Assembly (NCBI GenBank): GCA_943326015.2
Contig: CALPRQ020000007.1
Coordinates: forward strand, 1-64,000
Length of the DNA stretch: 64,000 nucleotides
Direction of reading: 5' to 3'
DNA from: Chitinophaga pinensis
GTDB lineage: Bacteria > Pseudomonadota > Gammaproteobacteria > Burkholderiales > Burkholderiaceae_C
The notes beneath the pieces are model-generated. The model did no database searches, was not told the DNA's origin, and saw only the letters and a list, made by a program, of their open reading frames with translations. Below, piece after piece: positions 20,641 through 28,424 of the stretch. Each line of letters starts with the position of its first letter. Position 1 is the first letter of the stretch. The position numbers and the translations under genes were made by a program.

Positions 20641-20664
20641 TTCCAGATCTGGAATGTTTTTTGC
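20641..20664 (+). promoter_or_regulatory. Sigma-54 promoter of the first PEP-CTERM gene, with overlapping palindrome
   Basis: TGGAATG-TTTT-TTGCT at 20650-20665 keeps the invariant GG and GC with ten bases between them, the -24/-12 pattern of RpoN promoters. The -12 GC lies 92 bases before the ATG. A perfect 14-base palindrome TTCCAGATCTGGAA (20641-20654) overlaps the -24 element and could be an operator or chance. Confidence 0.7.
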
Positions 20665-20756
20665 TTGATGTAGAAGACGGTAAAAGTGACGTGTTCCTGG
20701 AGGGGAGAAAGCTGGCGCCGTCATCGAATCCAAATCAATTACTCAGGGAGTGAAAA

Positions 20757-21638
20757 ATGAAACTTAACAAGTTGAAGTCGCTGGCAACGGCGGCCACCGC
20801 AGCCGCGATGGGGTTGGGATCCGCCTCCAGCGCGCACGCTCTCCAGGTGAACGTGACCCACTATGATGTTTTTAACCCGGCAAATTTTGTCAACGTAACT
20901 ATAAAAGACGCCTTTCCGGGGGGCGCAGCTATGGGACTGGGTGATACCAACCCCGATGAAGGCATCATCGAATTCAACCTTGCTGCTGCCTTGGGCGGTA
21001 CTGTGCCATCGTGGCTGAGGGGTTACTCGGTGAGCGGGGCCTTGTCCTACGTCGCCGACAGTGCGGAAAACTCCTTTATTTCTACGGGTTCATCCATCAG
21101 CAGAAACAATACAAATACCACGACCAGAACCTTCATCGTCGTGTCGAACGATGACTTCACGGCCCCCAAGGATCTGTTGTCGAATACGGCTTCCGGGACA
21201 TTTGCGGGTAACAAGACCGGGGCAAAAATTGATTTCTACTATTTCGAAGATCCGACCAACGGTCTCCCGTCTCCCGCGCCCCTGGCCAACAAGGCGGCGT
21301 TCGACGTGTTTGTCGCTGGCTTGAACCTGGCAGGTCCTTCGGGTACGGTGGGCAATCTGGTGAACTCTTTCAGTTACGCGCCTCCTGGCGACAGTTTCTC
21401 GTACAACCATGGTCCGGTGCTCACGACACCCAATACCGGGCCTTTCGCCATGAGCCTGGTTTTTGACTACACGCTGCCAAGGGGTGGAATCATGACAAGT
21501 CGTGGTCAGACGATGACTAAGGATGCCCCCGAGCCCATGACCATCTCCCTGCTCGGCACGGGCTTGATCGGGCTGGCGGCTGCCCGTCGCCGAAAGGCCA
21601 AGACCAAGGCTGAAGCCAAAGCTGAAGTCCAGGCCTGA
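20757..21638 (+). CDS. PEP-CTERM sorting domain-containing surface protein
   Basis: A 293-residue exported protein with a signal peptide cut near SSAHA (residue 28) and a PEP-CTERM tail: APEPMTISLLGTGLIGLAAA followed by RRRKAK. The tail is recognised and cut by an exosortase at the inner membrane, after which the protein is exported or attached to the exopolysaccharide matrix. The body is rich in Asn, Thr, Ser and Gly and has no cysteines that I can see, typical of these substrates; no enzyme motif is visible. After the Arg cluster there are about 14 extra residues ending EVQA, longer than usual. A GGGAG ribosome-binding site precedes the ATG. GC content is visibly lower than in the core genes. 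Likely controlled by PrsK/PrsR and sigma-54. Confidence 0.9.
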   Translation: MKLNKLKSLATAATAAAMGLGSASSAHALQVNVTHYDVFNPANFVNVTIKDAFPGGAAMGLGDTNPDEGIIEFNLAAALGGTVPSWLRGYSVSGALSYVADSAENSFISTGSSISRNNTNTTTRTFIVVSNDDFTAPKDLLSNTASGTFAGNKTGAKIDFYYFEDPTNGLPSPAPLANKAAFDVFVAGLNLAGPSGTVGNLVNSFSYAPPGDSFSYNHGPVLTTPNTGPFAMSLVFDYTLPRGGIMTSRGQTMTKDAPEPMTISLLGTGLIGLAAARRRKAKTKAEAKAEVQA

Positions 21639-21693
21639 CCTCGAGAGTCAGCGAGTTCCGTGGGGATGCTTCTCCCCATCTGCTGGCTAAGAA

Positions 21694-21734
21694 AATTTCC
21701 CCGGAATTCAAAGGATTTCGGGGAAATTCTTTTT
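21694..21734 (+). terminator. Terminator after the first PEP-CTERM gene
   Basis: Ten-base perfect arms AATTTCCCCG (21694-21703) and CGGGGAAATT (21719-21728) followed by CTTTTT. A smaller hairpin (TGGGGA/TCCCCA, 21661-21678) precedes it. The rest of the 376-base gap up to the next gene holds the regulatory sites listed separately. Confidence 0.85.
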
Positions 21735-21784
21735 CGGAATATGGAACGTTGGCTTTGAGTGCAGCCTGAGCCCGAAATGGCATA

Positions 21785-21801
21785 TGTCGAATATTTTTAC
21801 A
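21785..21801 (+). promoter_or_regulatory. Putative PrsR upstream activating site for the second PEP-CTERM gene
   Basis: TGTCGAATATTTTTACA, a dyad TGTnnAA-n3-TTnnACA, matching 15 of 17 positions of the site at 20530-20546. Its first base is 121 bases upstream of the -24 element, against 120 for the first gene. Two further small inverted repeats lie nearby (ACAGT-AGATG-ACTGT at 21799-21813 and TTAGAT-AGAAAA-ATCTAA at 21845-21862). Confidence 0.55.
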
Positions 21802-21905
21802 GTAGATGACTGTTGAAGAATGGATGCAATCTTTAGTCTTGCTTTTAGATAGAAAAATCTAATTAAATCAACGACTTAAAGTTTTATTCTTGGATTTATA
21901 TGATC

Positions 21906-21920
21906 TGGCACGAATCATGC
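21906..21920 (+). promoter_or_regulatory. Sigma-54 promoter of the second PEP-CTERM gene
   Basis: TGGCACG-AATC-ATGC: a near-consensus RpoN promoter (TGGCACG-N4-TTGC) with one mismatch in the -12 element. The -12 GC lies 94 bases before the ATG, against 92 in the first gene. Confidence 0.85.
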
Positions 21921-22014
21921 TAATTGATGGTGCGGTTAGGGAGGCGTGGGGTTCACTGGATTCCGTGCCAATAGGTAGGCCGCAAACTCTTCAATAATCA
22001 TCTCGGAGTGCAAC

Positions 22015-22983
22015 ATGAACATCTCGCGCACAACATTCAGGAAGCCGCTGCTGGCATCGGCCTTGGCTCTGGCGGGTCTGGGTCTGGCAGGGCAGGCACA
22101 GGCAACTGCTGTGGCCTATTCGTCGGTTCAACTGTTCGAATTTGCCGTTACGCCGCTCAACGGAGCAACCTTCACGCCGACTCCCAACGCTCGTCAGACT
22201 TCTACCAACGCCTCTTATCCTGGTTACCTCCCTGATGCTCACACGGTGGGCGCAAACCTTTCTGGTGGTGGGTCCGATGCGCCACAATCGATGTCGGGTC
22301 CTGGTTCTTTTCCCCCTGAAAATACCTACTCTCCTTCTCCAGTCACTAACGTGGCTTCCTTGACCATCGGCACCGCCGGTGCTCGTGGCGATGCCCGGAC
22401 TGCAGGTCTGGGGGATGGCCGTGGTCTGTCTGTTCAAAACGTGAGCGAAGTCAAGATCAACAATATCAGCGGATCTACCCAAGGGGGGAGCGCCAACACC
22501 AACTCGGGCGTTCTCGGTATCCTGGATGTCACTAATGCTCCGCTTGACACATTGAACCTTACTTTTGATGCTTTGGTACGTCGTTATGCCAACACCACGG
22601 AAGTTGGTGAATATGCCTTCGCATCGACCAACGTGAGCTTTACTCTCACCAACAAGGCTGATCCTAGCAAGGTCATTGCCATGACGGCGGCAAGCCCGTA
22701 CACCCTGTTGACTGGCCAGTGCTTCCATGCCGACGGTACTGGCACCTGTGACGAAATGCTGGACTACTCCACGGCTGGAGCGGGGTCTTATTTCACCTTG
22801 ACTCCGGCATCTGCCTTGGAAGTGGGTTCTTATGATCTGAGTCTGAACATTGCGAGCAGCGCCAATGCCCGCGATGTGCCCGAGCCGGCTACCATGTCGC
22901 TGCTCGGCGCCGGTCTGATGGGTCTGGCAGCGGCCCGCCGCCGCAAGGCCAAGGCCAAAGAGCAAGATCAAGTCCAGGCCTGA
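22015..22983 (+). CDS. PEP-CTERM sorting domain-containing surface protein
   Basis: A 322-residue exported protein with a signal peptide ending near GQAQA (about residue 29) and a C-terminal sorting domain VPEPATMSLLGAGLMGLAAA then RRRKAKAK. The body is Ser/Thr/Asn/Gly-rich with no catalytic motif; a Cys pair (QCFHADGTGTCDEML) near residue 240 could form a disulfide. It shares with the previous protein the unusual post-Arg tail, ending DQVQA, but the bodies differ, so they are not simple duplicates. CGGAGTG serves as ribosome-binding site. Regulation as for its neighbour: sigma-54 promoter plus upstream dyad. Confidence 0.9.
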   Translation: MNISRTTFRKPLLASALALAGLGLAGQAQATAVAYSSVQLFEFAVTPLNGATFTPTPNARQTSTNASYPGYLPDAHTVGANLSGGGSDAPQSMSGPGSFPPENTYSPSPVTNVASLTIGTAGARGDARTAGLGDGRGLSVQNVSEVKINNISGSTQGGSANTNSGVLGILDVTNAPLDTLNLTFDALVRRYANTTEVGEYAFASTNVSFTLTNKADPSKVIAMTAASPYTLLTGQCFHADGTGTCDEMLDYSTAGAGSYFTLTPASALEVGSYDLSLNIASSANARDVPEPATMSLLGAGLMGLAAARRRKAKAKEQDQVQA

Positions 22984-23013
22984 TCAGATTCTCGAAATAG
23001 TACGCGCCAGTGC

Positions 23014-23046
23014 AATGCCAGTCAGATGATTCTGACTGGCATTTTT
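23014..23046 (+). terminator. Terminator after the second PEP-CTERM gene
   Basis: Thirteen-base perfect arms AATGCCAGTCAGA (23014-23026) and TCTGACTGGCATT (23031-23043), a four-base loop and a T-tract. Confidence 0.9.
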
Positions 23047-23106
23047 GTGGCCTCTGGGAAAATCAGGGCTTGATCCAGGTTCAAGCCTGATGGAACTCTG
23101 GAAATG

Positions 23107-23132
23107 AAAAAACCCGCGTCAGCGGGTTTTTT
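23107..23132. terminator. Bidirectional terminator between PEP-CTERM block and exosortase cluster
   Basis: AAAAAACCCGC-GTCA-GCGGGTTTTTT: eleven paired bases with A- and T-tracts on both sides, so it can stop transcription from either strand. It lies 16 bases past the stop of the minus-strand cluster and marks the cluster end. Confidence 0.9.
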
Positions 23133-23147
23133 ATTGTGGAACTGTGA

Positions 23148-24599
23148 TCAATTGATCGCAATACCAGCTGCTGATACGCTCAACAGGAGAATGCTGACCA
23201 CAGATACAGGAATCCAGCGACGTTCGCGTTTGATGTCGCGCAGGCGGCTGCGTACATAGATCACGCTGACCAAGGCGCCAGCGAACAAGCCCGCAGCCAG
23301 CACTACGGCAATCTGCCAAGGCTGCAGACGATGCCAGGCCCCCGACAACTGGATCAGCATCAGTGCCGATCCACCCGTCAGGCCTGCCAGCACCAGCAGC
23401 TTGCCGTACCAGCTGGCCTGTTCATCCCGTTGACTTACTGAACTGGCGGCCAGCACCTTGGCCAGTTCATCCGCAGTGGCTGGTTTGCCGAACAAGCGGC
23501 CAATGAGAGGCATGGCCTGCAGCGTCTGCCGCAACGTGCCAGGCTGGTTGCTGCTGCCTTTCCAGTAACGCGATGCCGTCAAAAGGGTTAGCACCAGCAG
23601 GGTGGCAGCGGCCGCCAGCCCGCTGGCGACAGCCAGCTTGCGCTGGAAGCTGAACGGCTTGACAAACAGTTGCGCCATTTTCAGGTCTTCACCGTCTGCT
23701 GCTGCGGAAGGCAACTCCGTGCCGGCAAACTCGCCGTAAAAGGAGACCTTGGCCGCGCCGACGATGGCTTGCCTGCCTTGCTGCCTCGTCGCCTGCGCCT
23801 GTTTCGACATCAGTGCAAGACCGGATGCCTGCAGGGCCTGCTGTCCCGTCAGCGGGGCAGGTACTGCGGAGTGGACATAAAACACGCTGCTGCGGGTCTT
23901 GTCGTCATTGAACTTGATGATGACCGGCTTGTAGGGCTTGGTCAGCATGACCTTGAGCAGTTGCGGCTCCATGCGGTCGCTGTAGCTGTTGAACACCTGG
24001 CGTCTCGTGTCCGCGCGCGATTCCTGTGCGAGCTTCTCGAGCCGCTGCAAGCTGGCGCCGTCGTCGCTGGCCTTGTCCAGCTTGTCCAGCAGTTCCTCGT
24101 CTGTCTTCATCAGGTCCATGCGTTCCAGTGTCAGCAACTGGCGCTCGGCAAACATTCCCGGGTTGGTGTTGATGTAGTCCAGGGCATTTTGCGGCGTGAC
24201 CTGTGGGCCCTTGCGCACAATCTGACGCTCCACCTTTTCCGCCAGTGCCGATCGCTTGGCAATTGCCATTTCCATGGCGAATTCCGGCGTCTTGTCCAGT
24301 TCGGCCTCGATGGCTTTCTGTGCCAGCGCCTCGCTGCTGACGAGTTCGGTCAAGATGGCGCGCTTGCGCGCCAAGGCCATTTCAGTTGGCAGATTGGGAG
24401 GGGAGGTGCGGGCGTACAGGTAGTCGAGTTCCTTGCGCGTGATCTCGATCCCGTTGACCACGGCCACGACCGGAGGTGCCGCAGCGACGGCCTCCTGGGC
24501 TTTCTCTTGCTCGGCCATTGCAGCTGGACTCAAGCCTGTCAAGGCAATCAGCGTCATGCAGGCTGCAAGCACGGGTTTGTGCAATCGAGTGTGTGACAT
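23148..24599 (-). CDS. SurA/EpsD-like peptidyl-prolyl isomerase domain protein with membrane tail
   Basis: A 483-residue protein. After a signal-like N-terminus (to about residue 29) comes VVAVVNGIEITRKELDYL, and a helical region with ILTELVSSEALAQKAIEAEL and KVERQIVR, which is the SurA/PpiC N-terminal chaperone pattern also found in EpsD proteins of exosortase loci. Residues 135-300 could be a diverged parvulin-like or substrate-binding part. The C-terminal third is unusual for EpsD: four hydrophobic segments at about 321-341, 400-418, 429-449 and 463-482. It is the last gene of the cluster, about 70 bases after the exosortase partner gene. A role in folding or handing over exosortase substrates is inference. 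Confidence 0.65.
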   Translation of the reverse strand: MSHTRLHKPVLAACMTLIALTGLSPAAMAEQEKAQEAVAAAPPVVAVVNGIEITRKELDYLYARTSPPNLPTEMALARKRAILTELVSSEALAQKAIEAELDKTPEFAMEMAIAKRSALAEKVERQIVRKGPQVTPQNALDYINTNPGMFAERQLLTLERMDLMKTDEELLDKLDKASDDGASLQRLEKLAQESRADTRRQVFNSYSDRMEPQLLKVMLTKPYKPVIIKFNDDKTRSSVFYVHSAVPAPLTGQQALQASGLALMSKQAQATRQQGRQAIVGAAKVSFYGEFAGTELPSAAADGEDLKMAQLFVKPFSFQRKLAVASGLAAAATLLVLTLLTASRYWKGSSNQPGTLRQTLQAMPLIGRLFGKPATADELAKVLAASSVSQRDEQASWYGKLLVLAGLTGGSALMLIQLSGAWHRLQPWQIAVVLAAGLFAGALVSVIYVRSRLRDIKRERRWIPVSVVSILLLSVSAAGIAIN

Positions 24600-24669
24600 T
24601 TTCTGTGATTTCCTCCCATGTGGTTTTTTGATGACTCGTCGTTACGCATCTCGCTTCCATCCAGCAGGT

Positions 24670-25350
24670 TCACGGCTGAGCTGATTTGTCCCAGGCAAGT
24701 AGTGGTGTTTTCACATTCTTCCAGCTTGCAAGCAATTCAGCTTGACTGTTTTCACTCCTGGGGACGCTGATCGAAACCAGCAGGCATTCCCAGCGAATGT
24801 TGTCTTGCAGGCCGAGTGCCTGCAGGGTTTTGGCTCTGGCTCCGGTGGGTCGCTCTGACTGCAGGGTCTTCTTCAGGCTCGCCACCAAAGCGCGCCCCTT
24901 GGGTGTGATGCAGGTTCGCAGCACCAGGTCGCCGCCGGTTTCGCCGATGGCAACTTCCTCATCCGCCTGGCCTGAGCCAGGTTCCAGGGTCTGTACCTCG
25001 TGCTCGGCTGCAGGAAGCCCTGCGTTGCGCACCAGCTGATTGATTTTCAGGCCGTTGCTCGTGCTGCTGTGCACCACGACCGCCTCCAGCTGGAACGGGT
25101 CTTGACCGGGCGCTGTCGGCTCTGCGCTCCAGCGATATTGGGTGCTGTTCGCATGATCTCTCTCTCTGGCCGGTTCTGACCTGGCCAGGGGATCAAGCCT
25201 GAAACCAGGCAGGGACAAGTCGCCCAAGGTCGGCTCGAGCGCTGCCGGGGTTCTGCTCAGGACTCCTGTGTGAGCTGCCGCGGCAATGGCCAGCAGCAGA
25301 AGTCCGCCTAGGGTCGATTGAAGGCTGCGCGTGCTTGTCGATTCAGGCAT
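24670..25350 (-). CDS. Exosortase-associated protein (EpsI- or cyanoexosortase-partner-like)
   Basis: A 226-residue protein with one N-terminal hydrophobic segment (about 12-30) and a periplasmic domain. It contains LVLRTCITPKGRALVASLKK, which resembles the short Cys-Ile-x-Pro-(Arg/Lys)-Gly motif I associate with cyanoexosortase system-associated proteins; classical EpsI proteins occupy the same genomic position. It overlaps the exosortase gene by 8 bases, so the two are surely co-expressed. The function of these partners is not established. Assignment rests on position and this one motif. Confidence 0.6.
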   Translation of the reverse strand: MPESTSTRSLQSTLGGLLLLAIAAAAHTGVLSRTPAALEPTLGDLSLPGFRLDPLARSEPARERDHANSTQYRWSAEPTAPGQDPFQLEAVVVHSSTSNGLKINQLVRNAGLPAAEHEVQTLEPGSGQADEEVAIGETGGDLVLRTCITPKGRALVASLKKTLQSERPTGARAKTLQALGLQDNIRWECLLVSISVPRSENSQAELLASWKNVKTPLLAWDKSAQP

Positions 25351-26296
25351 TTTGGGTCTCTTTCTTGACGAGTTGCCGGTCCAGCAACTTGAGGTAGCTC
25401 CAGGCGAAAAGCGATACGCTGACTGCGCCGAAGATCAGCGAGCCGTCGTCCTCGTGCATGAACTTGAACCAGTAGTCCTTTTCCGCCAGTGCGCTGGCGT
25501 TGATCCAGGCCAGCAGGGCTATGCGTGCCGCATTGACGAGTATGGCCAGCAGGGGGGCCAGCAGCAGCATGGTGAAGCGCCAGCCTTTGTGTCTCAGCGG
25601 AAAGGCCAGCAGAAAGATGGTCGCGACGCAGATCAGCTGGGTGATGATTTCCCGTCCGGCGCAGGCGTTGTCGACGTTGACACCGCCATTGGGCAACCAG
25701 ATTTGTTGAGCGGCGACGATGGCTTCAAATCCCGTCAGGTTCAGTATTCCGCCCGAAATCTGCGCGGTGAGTCGGCTCAGTGCCTTGAGGGGAATCAGCT
25801 CGGGCAGCAGTAGTTCCACGACCAGCATGCCCGTCACGATCAGAGGCGCAGCGAATCGCAGCAGCTGTCGGATCGGTACCAGCAGCAGCGCCAGACCGAC
25901 TGCCTGCGTCAGCGCCAGCAGGTGGATGACAGGCTCGGGGTGAAAGACTTGCGAGCTGCGCCAGAGGCCAGCAACAAGCAGCAGACTGCCCAGAACCAGG
26001 CTCAGCTGGCTGGGCTCAGGTGTGAGTTCGGGCAGCTTGTCCTCGATGCAGAGCAGGGCGCCGCCCCAGGTCAGAGCCGCCAGCACGACGAAGTCGATGG
26101 ACTGCATGCGGTAGGCCAGAACCAGATGGTTGATGACCACGACGGCGGCCAGCCAGAGCCAGAGTTCGCGCGGGGTGGCAGGCAGCTTGAGGGTGCCGAA
26201 CCAAGGCAAGGTCACGGCAAGATTGGCTTTCATACCGATTGTCATAATGGATTTTTCCATTGGAATCTGTGGTTGGGTCGAATTCCTGGCCAGCAT
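25343..26296 (-). CDS. Exosortase (EpsH/Xrt family)
   Basis: A polytopic membrane protease-transpeptidase of up to 317 residues with about eight hydrophobic segments. All three exosortase catalytic positions are visible: Cys 212 in VDNACAGREI, Arg 258 in LVNAARIALLAW, and His 281 in FMHEDDGSLIF. The HxxxGSLIF wording near the C-terminus is close to cyanoexosortases; subfamily is not certain. The first ATG directly abuts the stop of the upstream gene, but ATGs at residues 13, 18 and 22 are plausible; residue 18 has GGAA upstream. It should process PEP-CTERM proteins such as those at 20.8 and 22.0 kb, although their tails are of the proteobacterial type. Confidence 0.87.
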   Translation of the reverse strand: MLARNSTQPQIPMEKSIMTIGMKANLAVTLPWFGTLKLPATPRELWLWLAAVVVINHLVLAYRMQSIDFVVLAALTWGGALLCIEDKLPELTPEPSQLSLVLGSLLLVAGLWRSSQVFHPEPVIHLLALTQAVGLALLLVPIRQLLRFAAPLIVTGMLVVELLLPELIPLKALSRLTAQISGGILNLTGFEAIVAAQQIWLPNGGVNVDNACAGREIITQLICVATIFLLAFPLRHKGWRFTMLLLAPLLAILVNAARIALLAWINASALAEKDYWFKFMHEDDGSLIFGAVSVSLFAWSYLKLLDRQLVKKETQNA

Positions 26297-28261
26297 TCAA
26301 GCCGCAAGACGCTCGGATATGCGGCCTTGCTCCAGATGCACCAGATCGACCACCATGCCGTCGGGCTGGTAGCCATGTACCAGCATGCGCAGCACGCTCT
26401 TGATGGTCTTCACGTCATTGCTGTCCATGGCGCGACGCAGGATGTTCAGTCCGGCTTCCATCTGGGCCATGGGGATGAAATCCTCGTGCGCCTTCATGAT
26501 GCGCGGGTGCTGCGTGGGCTCCGGGTTGTCGCCTATCAGCAGTTCCTCGTAGAGCTTCTCGCCGGGGCGCAAGCCGGTGATCTGGATCTCGATGTCGCCA
26601 TCCGGACAAATCTCGTCACGCAGTCGCAGGCCTGACAGTTCCACCATGCGGCGCGCCAGGTCGTGGATGCGTACCGGCTTGCCCATGTCGAGCACGAAGA
26701 CGTCCCCGCCCTTGGCCATCGCACCGGCCTGTATCACCAGCTGTGCCGCCTCCGGTATGGTCATGAAGAAGCGGTTGATGTCCTTGTGCGTCAGCGTGAT
26801 CGGCCCGCCCTTGCGTATCTGTTCGCGGAACAGCGGAACGACCGACCCGCTCGATCCCAGCACGTTGCCGAATCGCACCATCGCAAAACAGGTGCCGGGC
26901 TGATCGGCGGTGCGCAAGGTCGCGGCCCGGTCCGCCATGGCTTGTAGCACCATCTCGGCCAGGCGCTTGCTCGCGCCCATGATGTTGGTCGGACGCACCG
27001 CCTTGTCCGTGCTGATCAGCACGAAGTTGCTCACGCCGGCCTGTGCGGCTGCCTGTGCCGTGACCCAGGTGCCCCAAGTGTTGTTGTAGACGCCCTCGGC
27101 CGGATTGTGTTCCACCAGCGGAACATGCTTGTAGGCGGCTGCGTGATAGATGGTGTGCGGCCGCCAAGTGTCCATGATCTCCTGGATGCGCCTGCGCGAG
27201 CCCACCGAGGCCAGCAAGGGTACGATCTCGACGGTCAACCCATGCTCTCTTTTTAAATTCATCAATTCCTGGTGAATTTGGTAAAGTTCGAACTCTCCGC
27301 GTTCGATCAGCAGGAGTTGGCGTGGTGCGCAGTGCAGGAGCTGACGGCACAATTCGCTGCCTATGCTGCCGCCAGCACCCGTCACCAGTACCACCTTGTC
27401 GCGGTTGTTGCGGTCCATCAGTTCGTGCTGGGGCTCGACGGGTGCACGACCCAGCAGGTCGTTGATGTCCAGCTCCTGAATGTCGCCCAGCTGCACGCGA
27501 CCGGTAGCCAGGTCTTCGACTCCGGGCAGGGTGCGCACATGCACCGGGAGCGGCCGCAATTGCTCCAGCACCTCCAGCCTGCGCTGGGCAGTCATGCTGG
27601 GTACGGCCAGCAGCACATCCGTCACGTTCAGCTTGCTGACCAGCTCGGGCAAGCTGGCTGGGGCGTGGACCGTCCAGCCGTTGACATGGTGGCCTTGCAG
27701 CTTCGGATCGTCGTCCAGGAAGCCCAGCAGGCGCTGCGGCTTGCTGGCATCACGCAATGCCATGGCCAGCTGCCGGCCGGCACAGCCGGCACCGTAGATC
27801 AGCACACCAGGGGTTTCGCCCATCTTCAGGGCATTGCGGTAATTGCCACCCAGCCAGTGCCGCACCAGGACGCGACTGCCGCCAACTGCCACCAGCAACA
27901 GCAAGGGTTGCGAGACCCCGATCGAGCGCGGCAACCCCGTCACGCCGACCAGCGTGTAGAGCCCCGCGAACAACAGGCCATATAACCCCACGGCGCGGGT
28001 CACGGCCACCATGGCATGCCAGCCGGCGTAGCGGAATATGGCTCGGTAAAAGCCGTGAACGACGAAAAGCGGTAGTGCGAAAAGTATCGATGAAAGCAGG
28101 ACCCAGCCATAAACCGGTGACCAGCTGGCGGGTTGCTCCAGCCGCAAGCTCAATGCCAGCCAGAGCGTGAAGGAGCAAAGTGCTGCATCCAGTGCCAAAG
28201 CCAACAGCCGCTTGGCTGGCCGGGGAAGGGCTAGTAGAGGTGATGCGATGTTCTTTATCAT
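26297..28261 (-). CDS. Membrane nucleotide-sugar 4,6-dehydratase (PglF/WbpM/CapD-like)
   Basis: A 654-residue protein of the CapD/WbpM/PglF class. Four N-terminal hydrophobic segments (about 15-130) precede a first Rossmann-like region (VLIYGAGCAGRQLAMAL) and the catalytic dehydratase domain with VTGAGGSIGSELCRQLL, YHAAAYKHVPLVEHN, ISTDKAVRPTNIMGASKRLAE and LRPGEKLYEELL. These enzymes convert UDP-GlcNAc to the 4-keto-6-deoxy sugar; MGASK in place of the usual YxxxK is characteristic. With the aminotransferase, acetyltransferase and phosphoglycosyltransferase upstream it forms a bacillosamine-type set. Its ATG overlaps the stop of a 13-codon leader frame. Confidence 0.92.
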   Translation of the reverse strand: MIKNIASPLLALPRPAKRLLALALDAALCSFTLWLALSLRLEQPASWSPVYGWVLLSSILFALPLFVVHGFYRAIFRYAGWHAMVAVTRAVGLYGLLFAGLYTLVGVTGLPRSIGVSQPLLLLVAVGGSRVLVRHWLGGNYRNALKMGETPGVLIYGAGCAGRQLAMALRDASKPQRLLGFLDDDPKLQGHHVNGWTVHAPASLPELVSKLNVTDVLLAVPSMTAQRRLEVLEQLRPLPVHVRTLPGVEDLATGRVQLGDIQELDINDLLGRAPVEPQHELMDRNNRDKVVLVTGAGGSIGSELCRQLLHCAPRQLLLIERGEFELYQIHQELMNLKREHGLTVEIVPLLASVGSRRRIQEIMDTWRPHTIYHAAAYKHVPLVEHNPAEGVYNNTWGTWVTAQAAAQAGVSNFVLISTDKAVRPTNIMGASKRLAEMVLQAMADRAATLRTADQPGTCFAMVRFGNVLGSSGSVVPLFREQIRKGGPITLTHKDINRFFMTIPEAAQLVIQAGAMAKGGDVFVLDMGKPVRIHDLARRMVELSGLRLRDEICPDGDIEIQITGLRPGEKLYEELLIGDNPEPTQHPRIMKAHEDFIPMAQMEAGLNILRRAMDSNDVKTIKSVLRMLVHGYQPDGMVVDLVHLEQGRISERLAA

Positions 28262-28299
28262 TTCACGGCTCGCGGCCTCCCTGGCCGTTTGCTCATCAT
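28258..28299 (-). CDS. Possible 13-codon leader peptide coupled to the dehydratase gene
   Basis: A short frame MMSKRPGRPRAVK starts at 28299 with an AAGGAG box 12 bases upstream and stops at TGA overlapping the dehydratase ATG (ATGA). The ribosome-binding site is stronger than anything directly before the dehydratase start, so the mini-frame could provide translational coupling. It may be fortuitous. The rest of the 163-base gap (to 28424) is AT-rich near 28330-28360 and shows no other feature. Confidence 0.35.
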   Translation of the reverse strand: MMSKRPGRPRAVK

Positions 28300-28424
28300 T
28301 CTAGACTTGTTCTCCTTAATGTCACGTGTTTTAGATGGTAAAAATAATTATTTATTCAGGTGTCTGGGAAGCCTGGGGAACTGGGTGCCGAGTTCGTTGT
28401 TGTGGCTGCGACGGGCTGTATCCC

